This document shows, piece by piece, positions 16,769 through 25,545 of a stretch of 64,000 nucleotides of DNA. The translations under genes were made by a program, and so were the position numbers. Each line of letters opens with the position of its first letter. Within the stretch, counting starts at the first letter, position 1. The DNA comes from Methanorbis rubei (lineage in GTDB: Archaea; Halobacteriota; Methanomicrobia; Methanomicrobiales; Methanocorpusculaceae): assembly GCF_032714495.1 (NCBI RefSeq), contig NZ_JAWDKB010000001.1, positions 1 to 64,000 of the forward strand, given 5' to 3'. The notes under the pieces were generated by a model. It saw nothing but the letters and a program-made list of their open reading frames with translations. It was not told the origin of the DNA and did not search any database.

Positions 16769-19014
16769 GCGCCCGTCGCAGTTTTTTCACGTCAAAGCCA
16801 GTTTCACCTGATGATGCAGGTATGTCTATGTCTGAGAACTGTGAAGTATCGGATGCTATTGAGAAAGTGTCTTCAGAGGAGGATGAATTTTCCCAATCAA
16901 AGAGTCAGTCTTTTCTTTCTATATTCAGACGAAAGAATGCTTCAGAGAGTGATGATACCCAATCTTGGAAAGTTCCATCTTTGGGAGATATTCTACCCTC
17001 TATGTCGGACGGGGAAACATGGTTTGGGGGTGAGGCACCACTTCCAGAAAGGAGTGGCGCTGCCGCCCGGCATCCTATTTCCCCCTCTGAAGAGCTGCCA
17101 AAGATTGGCAAAGGTTTTTTTGCGAGGTACCGCCAGGCGCGTCTGGACGTTTTGGAGGGGCAACTTTTTTCTGCCAGGATGCATATCAAAGCAGAGAGAC
17201 TGTTTTTCCTCTCTCTCATCTCAGGAGTTCTTGCAGGCATAGCGACGTTTATCCTGCTCGCTTATCTGTCACAGCTGGTTGTGCCGCTCTCTTTCTTCGC
17301 GGTATTTCCTGTCTATGGTGCGATCATCGTTTCCGTCTGGCTGTTGATCGCAGTTGCTTCGATGTATGCTGCCCATGTCGCGATTTTATATCTTCCTGTT
17401 GTGGAGTGCAACAGCCGAAAAATGCGCATCGATCTGTCGCTCTTCAATGTGGCGACGTATTTGTATGCACTGCATCACAGTGAACCGAATCTGTACGCAG
17501 TTATTAATTCTCTTGCGAAGTATGCGGATTATTACGGTGAGGCGGCACATGAACTTCGGCAGGTTGTTTTCGATTGTGAAATGACCTCGTCTGATCTGTA
17601 TGTTTCTCTTCTGAGACTTTCGGAGACGACGCCATCGGATAAGTTCCGGTTTTTCTTGACCGGTCTCTCCTCTTCATACAAGACGATTGGAACTGCGACT
17701 GACTATCTGCGGATGAAGGTCGAGGAACTTCGCAATGAACAGCGTATTTCCCAGAAGGTGTATCTGAATACGCTCGGAATTATTGCGGAGATGTATATTA
17801 CAATCTTCGTTGCGGGTCCTCTGTTTATTATCATCGTGGTGATGGTGATGGGCATGATCTCAAGTGCGAATCCTTTGATCCTCGCTGTGATCATTTACGT
17901 GATGCTGCCGTTTGGAACCGCAATTTTTCTGCTGATGCTGGATATTATTTCAGAAATTCATGAGGATAAGTCTGAGAAACTTCATGCGATGGCTTCGATC
18001 CAGGAACCTGAGCATTTTCCTTCGGTTTCTGTGGTGATGCCAACTGAATCCGAGTCGCTGGCATTTGCACAGCTTGCGAAGAATGATAAGAAGGAAAAAT
18101 ATCGTTCGTTTACGAGTTCTCCTGTAGCTCATATGAAGCTCCATCCTGAGATGGTACTGCTGTTCAGTGTTCCGTGTGCGTTGTTGGTAATTGGAATTTT
18201 GTACTCTTTGTTTGTGTCTGTTCCTCTGACACCCTGGACATTTATTGAATGGGTTACGGCGACCGAGGATATTGTGATGGCTGGTGCTCTGGTTGTGCTG
18301 ATTCCGTTTGCGATGTTTTATGCAGTGAAGTCACGAAATGCCAGACGGGTTGAGGAGTCTATTCCTGACTTTGCAGATCAGATGGCTTCTGCAGTGCGGC
18401 ACAATATGACGCTAGGACAGGCTGTCGGGCTGATCGCGACAGAAGGTAAGAGTAATATTTTGGCTGAGATCAATCTGATTCGCCGGGATGTGTACTGGGG
18501 TGCTCTGATTACGGATGCTATCCAGAGGTTCAGTGATACGGTGCGTCTGGGTTCGATTGATCGAATGACTATTCTGATTTCTCAGGCAGAGCACTTTACG
18601 AACCGTTTGTCTGAGGTTCTGCAGATCATTGCCGAGGATGCGAAGAATATGGTGACTATGAAGAATGAGCGCCGCGGTGATATGCTGCTGTATGTGATGG
18701 TGGTGTATCTGGCATTCTTTGTGTTCGTGTTCGTGCAGGGTATTCTTGTGGTGATGTTTCTGCCGATGATGATGCAGGGTGGAGACGGGATGTCAATGAT
18801 CGGCGGTATGACCGGAGGAGGTAGCGGCGGTATTTCGCTTGATGTGTATGATCGTCTGATCTATCACTCGGTGGTAATTCACGGCTTCTGTTCAGGACTC
18901 GTGGCTGGTATGATGGGTGAGGGCTCAGCACTTGCGGGTGTGAAGCATTCATGCATTATGATGGCTATTGCGATGATTGTGTTTGTTGCGCTGAAATTTT
19001 TCTTCATGTCGTAA
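16765..19014 (+). CDS. Double GspF/TadC-type pilus assembly membrane protein
   Basis: The 749-residue inner-membrane platform protein of the pilus machine. An N-terminal soluble part of about 130 residues is rich in Ser and Glu. Two GspF-like modules follow, each with a cytoplasmic helical core (for example LSLFNVATYLYALHHSEPN and later ESIPDFADQMASAVRHNMTL) flanked by membrane helices. The C-terminal membrane part contains a Gly/Met-rich loop (GGDGMSMIGGMTGGGSGG). About nine membrane helices are visible. It overlaps the ATPase gene by 4 bases, which supports a motor/platform pair as in ArlI/ArlJ. Confidence 0.9.
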   Translation: MSARRSFFTSKPVSPDDAGMSMSENCEVSDAIEKVSSEEDEFSQSKSQSFLSIFRRKNASESDDTQSWKVPSLGDILPSMSDGETWFGGEAPLPERSGAAARHPISPSEELPKIGKGFFARYRQARLDVLEGQLFSARMHIKAERLFFLSLISGVLAGIATFILLAYLSQLVVPLSFFAVFPVYGAIIVSVWLLIAVASMYAAHVAILYLPVVECNSRKMRIDLSLFNVATYLYALHHSEPNLYAVINSLAKYADYYGEAAHELRQVVFDCEMTSSDLYVSLLRLSETTPSDKFRFFLTGLSSSYKTIGTATDYLRMKVEELRNEQRISQKVYLNTLGIIAEMYITIFVAGPLFIIIVVMVMGMISSANPLILAVIIYVMLPFGTAIFLLMLDIISEIHEDKSEKLHAMASIQEPEHFPSVSVVMPTESESLAFAQLAKNDKKEKYRSFTSSPVAHMKLHPEMVLLFSVPCALLVIGILYSLFVSVPLTPWTFIEWVTATEDIVMAGALVVLIPFAMFYAVKSRNARRVEESIPDFADQMASAVRHNMTLGQAVGLIATEGKSNILAEINLIRRDVYWGALITDAIQRFSDTVRLGSIDRMTILISQAEHFTNRLSEVLQIIAEDAKNMVTMKNERRGDMLLYVMVVYLAFFVFVFVQGILVVMFLPMMMQGGDGMSMIGGMTGGGSGGISLDVYDRLIYHSVVIHGFCSGLVAGMMGEGSALAGVKHSCIMMAIAMIVFVALKFFFMS

Positions 19015-19032
19015 TTTTTTTTATTTTTTTCT
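19015..19032 (+). terminator. Oligo-T terminator after the pilus membrane gene
   Basis: Two long T runs start directly after the stop codon with no hairpin, suggesting the end of the three-gene pilin-ATPase-TadC transcript. Confidence 0.5.
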
Positions 19033-19111
19033 TGTGGATGTACTTTGTGATGTTGGAAAGTACTTCATCACATTTTTTTCCAAAAAAATGTGGACTGTTG
19101 AGAGGTTGACG

Positions 19112-19287
19112 GGTTGGATGAGGATTTGAACCGTGAACGGCGTGAAGAGAAATTGCCAATGATGATTTTTTGTTATCCGTGCATTTCTGTGAAGTTACGA
19201 AGCAATGAACACGATGAGACGACGCGATGAGACGAAGCGCGGGGTTGAGGGCATACGATTCGTGTTTACTCCACGCACATCCAACAA
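19112..19287. repeat. Intergenic repeat element, family copy 3 (degenerate type B)
   Basis: Shares with the 7.3 kb element the words TATCCGTGCATTTC and CGTGTTTACTCCA near its right end. The ends GGTTGGATG at 19112-19120 and CATCCAAC at 19280-19287 are short inverted matches. The left half of type B elements is missing or decayed. Confidence 0.5.
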
Positions 19288-19302
19288 GAAAAAAAAAGAA
19301 TT

Positions 19303-19551
19303 TTAGATAACGATTCCGAAGAATGAGAGGATGATAAGGAGTGCGGCTCCAAGAATTCCTCCAACAGCACAGACAATCACCTGTGCTACGGAGAGATCGC
19401 CGATTGGTGCGAGGTTGAAGTACGAGACGATGAAGAGGATGACGACTCCGCAGACTGCGTTGATGAGGAGCTTCAGTCCGTTTCTGAGGAAGAAGAAGAG
19501 GATTGCCGCGATTGCAATGGCGACAATGATCATCAGTATAGTTTCTATCAT
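19303..19551 (-). CDS. BofA-like small integral membrane protein
   Basis: The 82-residue protein is almost entirely hydrophobic, with three predicted membrane helices (MIETILMIIVAIAIAAILFF, LLINAVCGVVILFIVSYF, VIVCAVGGILGAALLIIL). This size and the INAVxGxxILF pattern fit the family of sporulation factor BofA, which also occurs in methanogens. Its function in archaea is not established. The start at 19551 follows the family; a longer frame to 19635 lacks support. Confidence 0.7.
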   Translation of the reverse strand: MIETILMIIVAIAIAAILFFFLRNGLKLLINAVCGVVILFIVSYFNLAPIGDLSVAQVIVCAVGGILGAALLIILSFFGIVI

Positions 19552-19833
19552 GCTTGCTATATGATTGGAGAAGGAAAGGGATAAAATGTTGCGGTGGATG
19601 AGTTCTGGTTGCCTGATCACTGGTTTTTCGATCATCAGATGTGAGATGTTTGCGCGCTATGGGTATTTCAAGAGTAATCTCCGAAGGCATCATGAATGTC
19701 TGATTTCGGGCAAATATTCATTATTGTCGTGCTTTTTCAAAATTGGATTGTTATAGTGAGTTTACCTGGTTTTTTCACTATGATTTACTATTCCATATCC
19801 TTATATCCTGATTACGTCATATTATTATTTATT

Positions 19834-20271
19834 ATGAAATCTGTAGCTAAGAAGAATGATGCAGTTTCGCCGGTTATCGGTACGATTCTGCTGGTGGCAA
19901 TCACGGTTGTCCTTGTCGCAATCGTTGCCGCTGTCGTAATGGGTATGGTCGGCGGCGTCGGTCAGTCCAAGACTGTTGGTGTCACTGTTACGCCATCATC
20001 TGTAAACACCAGTCATACCGGTTTCATCTTAACCGTTACAGGCGGTCCAGATGCAGGTTCTCTGTCCAACGTCACTGCTTATATGGAAGGCGTAACTTTT
20101 GCTGAGAGTGGGGTTGTTAAAAACATGAGTGTTGGTGTACCTACGTTTGTACAAGCTACTGCTGGGGCACCCAAGAGCGGTACTCTTACGCTCACCGGAA
20201 CCTTCAATGATGGCTCTAAGTACGTAATCTATCAGAACCAGTTTTCCATTCCGGCGACGACGACGACATAA
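19834..20271 (+). CDS. Archaeal type IV pilin (DUF1628/Pilin_N type)
   Basis: A 145-residue pilin with the classic signal MKSVAKKNDAVSPVIGTILL followed by the hydrophobic helix VAITVVLVAIVAAVVMGMV. The prepilin peptidase should cut after the lysines. The head has the family core (GGPDAGSLSNVTAYMEG, VGVPTF, LTGTFNDGSKYVIYQNQF). TTATAT near 19800-19805 lies about 30 bases before the ATG and no ribosome site is visible, so the mRNA is probably nearly leaderless. It is monocistronic and could be a major pilin. Confidence 0.88.
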   Translation: MKSVAKKNDAVSPVIGTILLVAITVVLVAIVAAVVMGMVGGVGQSKTVGVTVTPSSVNTSHTGFILTVTGGPDAGSLSNVTAYMEGVTFAESGVVKNMSVGVPTFVQATAGAPKSGTLTLTGTFNDGSKYVIYQNQFSIPATTTT

Positions 20272-20977
20272 GGATTAACAATCCTTCCACAGATTTTTTT
20301 CTTTTTTAGGCAAACTGTTTACATTCTTTTCTTCATCACAGGCATCTTCCAACACTGTAATTATCAGCATCTTCTCAACGCAATTCTGAATGAAATACTC
20401 TGATGACATGTTCTCCATCACTGAGTACTCAACTCTCTCAAAATTTCATCACCGACACACTTTCAAAAAAACTTCTCTTATCTGACCAACAACACGGGCA
20501 GCGTCAATTCCATTTACCTCGTCATCGGTCCGGCAAAACCTTCGGGCACACGATGACTGTCCGTCCCATTTTTGTTTTTGTCATCACCAACTTTTTTCGG
20601 ACGGGTGTAGTTCGGTGATCTGGATATGAATTTTTTCCTCTATCGACCAAATGAAAACTGTATTTTGGTTTGGTCGAGATTTTTTGTTTCGTGTTTTTTC
20701 GATGAAACTCTGTGTTTTCACTGTTTTTCCGCTGGCGCAGCGGAGCATTGAACACGATGGAATGGCGTGTGGGTCGGTAAGCAGACCGAAGACATGCGTT
20801 CTGTCATTACCTCAAACAATACCAAGAACAGAATAATCTCAAACAATGGAACCCACCACCGCATAAGCCTTATTCTGAAAAAAATTCCAACAAATGTTTT
20901 TCTCTCCATCGCAAATTGTATTCCCCAAGCACTACCATGACAATACCCTTTATGAGGTATCAAGTACGTATAGATAG
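20272..20977. other. Intergenic region with one decayed repeat element
   Basis: No gene is visible. The interval 20690-20800 carries fragments of the dispersed repeats (AAACTCTGTGTTTTCACTG, CGCAGCGGAGCATTGAACAC). The rest is AT-rich with no frame of convincing composition. Confidence 0.45.
20686..20812. repeat. Intergenic repeat element, family copy 4 (remnant)
   Basis: Recognised by GATGAAACTCTGTG...TTTTTCCG and by the segment GCAGACCGAAGACATGCG, which resembles parts of the other elements (tail of the 49.5 kb copy on the opposite strand). No clear terminal repeats remain. The call is weaker than for the other copies. Confidence 0.35.
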
Positions 20978-21847
20978 ATGATCATGAGATCGGTAACTCA
21001 GGGTGAGGATGCGGTTTCTCCGACTATTGCAGCAATTTTGTTGGTTGTCATCACAATAGTGCTCGTTCTGATTGCAGGCGCGGTTGTGATGGACAGCGGC
21101 GAACAAGAGGACACAAAGTTTGTAGAGATCTATATGGTGCCGTCAGGAGAGAATGCGTTTCTCGTCACTGTGATGGGCGGGTATGATGCGGATACACTGG
21201 TATCTCTGAACGGATACATCAACGGTGTCATGTTTGATAATAACGGATTCATCGGCAATCCGAAGGTGGGCATCCCGTATTTGTTGAAGGTTTTCAAATC
21301 CAGTGCGGATGGCGGTGCTTTGTTTACGCTGGTCGGGACGTTCGAGGACGGGACAGTGCAGATGCTCTATCAGAGGATGGTGACAGTGCGGGGAAGTGGG
21401 GTAGTACCTCCGTGGAATCTGGGTAAACCAAATGGTCTGGAGAATGGATTAATTATAGGTCTCAGCCTCGAAAAAGGTGTTAATGAACTGATAATGATTG
21501 AGAACTCCAAATTGAACAAATTATATCCAGAATACTTTGATTACGTGGGATCAATTACTGAAGGTTCTCACATAAATATCTATACAAATTCGAACAACGG
21601 GCAACCATATGGGGGGGATAGATATGTATCTGTGATATTTGTCAGTCATCAAACAGGTGGTACAATAGGTGATGGATACCGAAACCTTAAACTTGGCTCT
21701 CCGAATAGTCTTCTGTCCAATGATATAAAAATTCCCGAAGGCTTTAACTCTGGAGACTGGTGTTATATAACGATTAGTGGGTATAACACAAATACCAAGC
21801 AAACGGATAGCGTTACTGCAATTATCAGAATGAGCTCTTCTGCTTAA
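20978..21847 (+). CDS. Archaeal pilin with C-terminal extra head domain
   Basis: A 289-residue protein. The N-terminus (QGEDAVSPTIAAILLVVITI) is a pilin signal and helix. Residues to about 145 form the common pilin core (GGYDADTLVSLNGYINGV, VGIPYLL, LVGTFEDGTVQMLYQRMV). From about 155 on there is an added domain ending GDWCYITISGYNTNTKQTDS. This added domain is shared with the C-terminal half of the pilin at 36126-37040, whose N-terminal half is a different type. The gene is therefore a mosaic. DNA downstream of its stop is also homologous to DNA downstream of that pilin. Confidence 0.85.
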   Translation: MIMRSVTQGEDAVSPTIAAILLVVITIVLVLIAGAVVMDSGEQEDTKFVEIYMVPSGENAFLVTVMGGYDADTLVSLNGYINGVMFDNNGFIGNPKVGIPYLLKVFKSSADGGALFTLVGTFEDGTVQMLYQRMVTVRGSGVVPPWNLGKPNGLENGLIIGLSLEKGVNELIMIENSKLNKLYPEYFDYVGSITEGSHINIYTNSNNGQPYGGDRYVSVIFVSHQTGGTIGDGYRNLKLGSPNSLLSNDIKIPEGFNSGDWCYITISGYNTNTKQTDSVTAIIRMSSSA

Positions 21848-22045
21848 ACAGGCTGAATGATACAGCCTGTAAAACAAATTTCCACCCTCGTTATTTTTGT
21901 GTCTTCCATATTTTTTTTTAGTTGCTGTACTGCAAATGAATGTATGAGACAGTCCTTGATGAATTTAATCCGCTTATAGTGAAACGTCGTAACTATGATT
22001 GATTGCGGTTCTATGATTATCTCAGATAGGGTGAGTGATTTTGTC
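21848..22045. repeat. Duplicated pilin-pgk spacer, displaced copy
   Basis: This stretch aligns with 37041-37230, the spacer between the second tandem pilin and pgk. Shared words include GGCTGAATGATACA, TGATTGCGGTTCTATGATT (TGATTACGG in the other) and TTATCTCAG. It continues into a broken pgk start. Confidence 0.85.
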
Positions 22046-22138
22046 ATGATATTTGGTATGCTCGCTGATGTTGACACTCGCGAAAAAAATCCGCTATGAT
22101 TCACGTGAATATGAACTCATCGACTGATCCTTCCTTCG
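22046..22138 (+). pseudogene. Remnant of the 5' end of pgk
   Basis: Beginning at ATG, 17 codons (MIFGMLADVDTREKNPL, then a stop) correspond to the first codons of pgk (MKFGTLADVETRGKTVM). Single-base insertions then shift the frame, but the DNA can still be followed to GATCCTTCCTTCG, matching GATCCTTCATCG in pgk. The rest of pgk is absent. It is too short and disrupted to make a functional product. The intact gene lies at 37231-38454. Confidence 0.85.
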
Positions 22139-22632
22139 CTCCGCTACCGTGATGACTCCCCCCTCCTATTTTTCGACGTATTTTTCCAAAACAGCCCTTT
22201 TCGAAATGCAGGATTTCCGCCCTGAAAAGAATAGATCCCTCTTGTGCACATCACGTCACTGCCTTACTAACTCCATCTGACAGGAGTTCTCTTCGATTCT
22301 GACTGATTGTCTATTCCGGGAGGTTACGAGATACATTCAATTTTACCCGTCCTAATCATGGGCAACTGAGGGTCTGCAGGGGTGGAGGTAGGATGATTCA
22401 TCGTCTGGAAAAGAGGGTGTTATATGGGGGACTTCGATATTTATGTTAATACGGCATTATGCTGATATCTTGGAAGAATCATTTGTGTTTGTGTGCAGAT
22501 TTTCTACCCTGCTCCGTTACTGATCCCGTGTTCAGCACTACTTTTCTCCAATATGATTCACGAAACATAAGGCCCCCTCTCTCTCACCGCGGCATCACAA
22601 GACCAATTACATCAACCAAAGAAACACCATTA
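22139..22632. other. Intergenic region without a recognised gene
   Basis: About 490 bases between the pgk remnant and the end of the minor-pilin operon. No convincing frame, tRNA or hairpin was seen. It may be a decayed continuation of the duplicated segment, but no further similarity to pgk could be followed by eye. Confidence 0.4.
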
Positions 22633-23526
22633 TCAGCCCCCATAACGGTTCACTAATGACACATCATATGCTGCATCGCGCATATAGACCTTTACCCAGT
22701 TGTTACCCCCGACGGAAATTTTCAGTTTTGCTTCCTCACTCGTCAACGTTACCTCAGGGACAGCCTTTCCCGGATTCGCCATTTCGAATGCAGCAACCTC
22801 AGCAGGATAACGGGCTACCGCCTCAGCAAACATCTCACTCCACAGATTCTGCTGCTTGGGGTCAGATGACTGGAATGAAAGAGTCAGTGTCGTATCATTC
22901 ATTGACTGAGTAATATCATACGTACTTCCCAGATATACACAATCTATCGGGACCCCCCAGTTACTGCTTGTCTCAGTACTTCCTGACATATTGATCAGAA
23001 CCAGATCAATTCTGATCGTCGCATTGCTTTGCGTTGCATCAGGGTATATCTGAAGCAACCCGGGCGTTAACCACACCGCATTTCCACTGTCGCTCCTGAA
23101 CACTCCTCCCCCCTCATAACCGATAACCGTCGTCCCTCTCGTCCCTCCAATCTGTGCCGAAAGTCTTCCAACCTCTGCATTCATCGTAGACGGAATCAGA
23201 TTCACGGTTGGAGCCTCTTCCCTATAGAGAAACAACTCTCCTCCGGTATCCTCCGTGAATTGTATCGTCGTCCCGCTCATCCCTGAACTCCCCGGCATCA
23301 GCATCGAAAATCGTGCCCCCTCAAAATTATTCACCCGCACCTTATCCGCCGATAACTTCAGATCCAGAAATGCGTTTGACAATCCAATCGTATGCGTACT
23401 CTCAGCCTCCTTCATCTCAGCAGGAAGACTGATTAGTGCCCAAATGCCGATTCCAAGAGCAATCACCATCAAGAGAATCACAAACCCGATCACTACCGAC
23501 GACCCGGAGTCAGAACTCTGTCGCAT
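22633..23526 (-). CDS. Pilin-like protein, third gene of a minor-pilin operon
   Basis: A 297-residue protein with N-terminus SDSGSSVVIGFVILLMVIAL, a pilin-type signal and helix, followed by IWALISLPAEMKEAE and a large beta-rich extracellular domain. I do not recognise the head. It shares the N-terminal layout (helix, then [I/T]WxLxxxPAxxxExE) with the gene immediately upstream, with which it overlaps by one to three bases. It probably forms a pseudopilus or pilus-tip complex with the other two. Confidence 0.78.
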   Translation of the reverse strand: MRQSSDSGSSVVIGFVILLMVIALGIGIWALISLPAEMKEAESTHTIGLSNAFLDLKLSADKVRVNNFEGARFSMLMPGSSGMSGTTIQFTEDTGGELFLYREEAPTVNLIPSTMNAEVGRLSAQIGGTRGTTVIGYEGGGVFRSDSGNAVWLTPGLLQIYPDATQSNATIRIDLVLINMSGSTETSSNWGVPIDCVYLGSTYDITQSMNDTTLTLSFQSSDPKQQNLWSEMFAEAVARYPAEVAAFEMANPGKAVPEVTLTSEEAKLKISVGGNNWVKVYMRDAAYDVSLVNRYGG

Positions 23527-24149
23527 TACCGCACCCCCATATGGAACAAATAGTTAGAATCCTTACTATCAATCAGCCGATACTCAATCACCGCGCGGAC
23601 GTTGCCGGAATTCTCAGACTTCGTACCCTCAGACACAAAAACCTTGTACTGATCCGATCCAGGAAGAACATACAAAAGATTTCCCGAAGGTCCGTATGCC
23701 CGTACTGAATTATCAGACCCCGAATATACCAGCGTCAGATCACTTGTGTATGCATTGACTCCGGAGTAACGCACCAAGACCGGTCGACAGACAACCTCTG
23801 CTATAACTTTTGAATCCGCACTCATATTCGCCGTAATGCTCAGCTTCCCCGACGCCCTTGTCAAAGGAAACGACAAAATCTCAAGCCCGCTCTCCGACAC
23901 ATCCGGTCCAAGCATGAACACACTCTCCCGCACAACACCAGTCGAGTTTGCAATCCACACATTTTCCACACCCGACTTAAACTCCGAAAACTCCATCTGG
24001 ATATTTGCCGTATGAATCTCCTCCATCCGCTCTCCTCCTGCCGGTACCGCATACAGTGTCCAGATAGTGAACGCTAAAATCAGCATCACCAGAATCATCA
24101 CAAAACTGATCACCTCCGACACTCCCTCATCGTACTTTCTTACTGCCAT
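23526..24149 (-). CDS. Pilin-like protein, second gene of a minor-pilin operon
   Basis: The 207-residue protein has N-terminus YDEGVSEVISFVMILVMLIL, then FTIWTLYAVPAGGERMEEIH and a beta-rich head containing NSTGVVRESVFMLGP and VLVRYSGVNAY. The DEGVSEVI motif corresponds to the prepilin-peptidase site of archaeal pilins. It overlaps both neighbours (10 bases with the upstream gene, about one codon with the downstream one), which argues for one coupled translation unit. Confidence 0.78.
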   Translation of the reverse strand: MAVRKYDEGVSEVISFVMILVMLILAFTIWTLYAVPAGGERMEEIHTANIQMEFSEFKSGVENVWIANSTGVVRESVFMLGPDVSESGLEILSFPLTRASGKLSITANMSADSKVIAEVVCRPVLVRYSGVNAYTSDLTLVYSGSDNSVRAYGPSGNLLYVLPGSDQYKVFVSEGTKSENSGNVRAVIEYRLIDSKDSNYLFHMGVR

Positions 24150-24946
24150 GGCACTGCCCCCTGAACCTTCATTGCATAATTCACTGACAGAACCTTGACT
24201 TTTCCATAGTACTGCAGATTTCCGTTTTGTTCAACAACACCGGAAGCTTTCAGTAGATTCTCCCAGACTCTCTTCACCTGTTCATTCGGCGAAGAGATCT
24301 CTATCGTCACCGGACTTCCCTGATCTCCCGAGTACTCTTTTGCACCCTGAACATTCGCCGTATAGTTCACCACACCAAAACTGTTTCCCGTCACACTCGT
24401 CGTACCCGAACTCTGCCTCGGCAGAACAATAAACAGCGTACCGTCACCTCCCTTTCCCACACTCGGCACAAGCAGCATCGACTGATACTCCCGTGTTCCC
24501 GCAAATACCGCGCCCGCATCATACATCACCACAGAATTTTCAGTATAATGATTTGCCGTCGAATACGTCAGCCGCAGAAGGTTATCGTATGTTTCCCCAC
24601 CAACCGTTATTCTCAGATCCGACAGCCCCGCAGTCAGCGTTGCCGACCCAAGCGTCGGTTTAAACGCCGGAAGCATCGAAATCATTCCCTGTTTTGGTGT
24701 CGAAAGTTGGATCAAAGCACTCCGTGTCACATTCGTCAGATTCTTCTCCTCCCACAAAATGTCCATATCATACTTCAGATTCGAAACATCCTGAACCGCG
24801 CCAAGTGCCAGTTCATTCTCCAGCTCCGCTCCATTCATCGGCGGAACAATGAGAGCCATAATAAACAGAGCCATGACCACGAGTCCCATAATTAACACGA
24901 ACCCGATGATCTCTGTAACTCCCTCATCTGACACTGGTCGGATCAT
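24140..24946 (-). CDS. Pilin-like protein, first gene of a minor-pilin operon
   Basis: The 268-residue protein begins MIRPVSDEGVTEIIGFVLIM and continues with a hydrophobic helix (GLVVMALFIMALIV). Its beta-rich head includes LRLTYSTANHYTEN and TLFIVLPRQSSGTTSVTG. The start at 24946 is chosen because the pilin signal begins there; an in-frame extension to 25183 runs over the promoter. Three consecutive genes with similar signals but different heads suggest minor pilins forming a tip or priming complex, as in haloarchaeal pilin clusters. Their assembly by the 15-19 kb motor is an inference. Confidence 0.78.
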   Translation of the reverse strand: MIRPVSDEGVTEIIGFVLIMGLVVMALFIMALIVPPMNGAELENELALGAVQDVSNLKYDMDILWEEKNLTNVTRSALIQLSTPKQGMISMLPAFKPTLGSATLTAGLSDLRITVGGETYDNLLRLTYSTANHYTENSVVMYDAGAVFAGTREYQSMLLVPSVGKGGDGTLFIVLPRQSSGTTSVTGNSFGVVNYTANVQGAKEYSGDQGSPVTIEISSPNEQVKRVWENLLKASGVVEQNGNLQYYGKVKVLSVNYAMKVQGAVPWQ

Positions 24947-24974
24947 ACTACCATAGTAGTACCTGTTTTTGAAA

Positions 24975-24983
24975 ACATATAGG
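24975..24983 (-). promoter_or_regulatory. TATA box of the minor-pilin operon
   Basis: The minus strand reads CCTATATGT about 30 bases before the first ATG, giving a very short 5' leader. Confidence 0.5.
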
Positions 24984-25161
24984 TTTGCGATGACAGGTAT
25001 TATGAGTGGTAAATTTCTCTGGCAAAATACTAATACTTTTTTTTCTCTGATGGGATGTCCTAGTAAAACCGGTTGCGCTCCTTCCCTTCGAACTCCCTTC
25101 ATGAGACAGAGAACCCCTTCCTTCATATCCTCTCCCCCATGTTGCCGGAACCAAAGAACGT

Positions 25162-25173
25162 AAGTATAAACAC
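25162..25173 (+). promoter_or_regulatory. TATA box of the ATP synthase operon
   Basis: AAGTATAAACAC lies about 45-55 bases before the ahaH ATG, which has a strong GAGGAGGG ribosome site. The same 12 bases occur before gltX at 63734-63745. Confidence 0.6.
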
Positions 25174-25215
25174 TAATACTCACCTAATATTATGTTGCCG
25201 TGAGAGGAGGGTTGG

Positions 25216-25545
25216 ATGAAAACTGAGGTTTTAAAAAGCATCAAAGAAACCGAAGCCCAATGTAAATCCATGATCACTGCAGCCCAGGCCGAACGTGAGC
25301 AAATTCTTGCAAACGCACGACTTGAAGCTGACAACCTGATTGCCAAGGCAACCAATGTTGCCGAGGATTACAAAAAGCAGCGTCTTTCAGATGCACGAAA
25401 TGTTGCAGCAGCAAAGCATGCCGCAATCGTGAAACAGGGCAAAGCAGACGCCGACGCCACGATTGCAACCGGAAGCAAAAAGCTCCCGCAGGCATCCTCG
25501 TTGTTTGTAGAACGGTTTAAGGAGAAACTGCATGTTTCAGCCTAA
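25216..25545 (+). CDS. ahaH: A1A0 ATP synthase subunit H
   Basis: A 109-residue, almost wholly helical protein rich in Ala, Lys and Glu (EAQCKSMITAAQAEREQILA). It is the peripheral-stalk partner of subunit E, equivalent to V-type subunit G. The position first in an H-I-K-E-C-F-A-B-D operon is as in Methanosarcina. The end overlaps ahaI by 14 bases. Confidence 0.9.
   Translation: MKTEVLKSIKETEAQCKSMITAAQAEREQILANARLEADNLIAKATNVAEDYKKQRLSDARNVAAAKHAAIVKQGKADADATIATGSKKLPQASSLFVERFKEKLHVSA

Noticed and set aside
15143..19014. Archaellum (arl/fla) operon
   Set aside because: The ATPase and membrane protein resemble ArlI/ArlJ, but arlF, arlG and archaellins are absent and the adjacent filament genes are pilin type.
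19004..19693. 229-codon open frame on the minus strand across a repeat and the BofA-like gene
   Set aside because: Composition is not protein-like and it overlaps a better supported gene in another frame.
22396..22412. 17-base exact match (ATTCATCGTCTGGAAAA) to the pilus ATPase gene at 16277-16293
   Set aside because: Flanking bases do not match, and one such match is expected by chance with fair probability in 64 kb, so it is not taken as a gene remnant.
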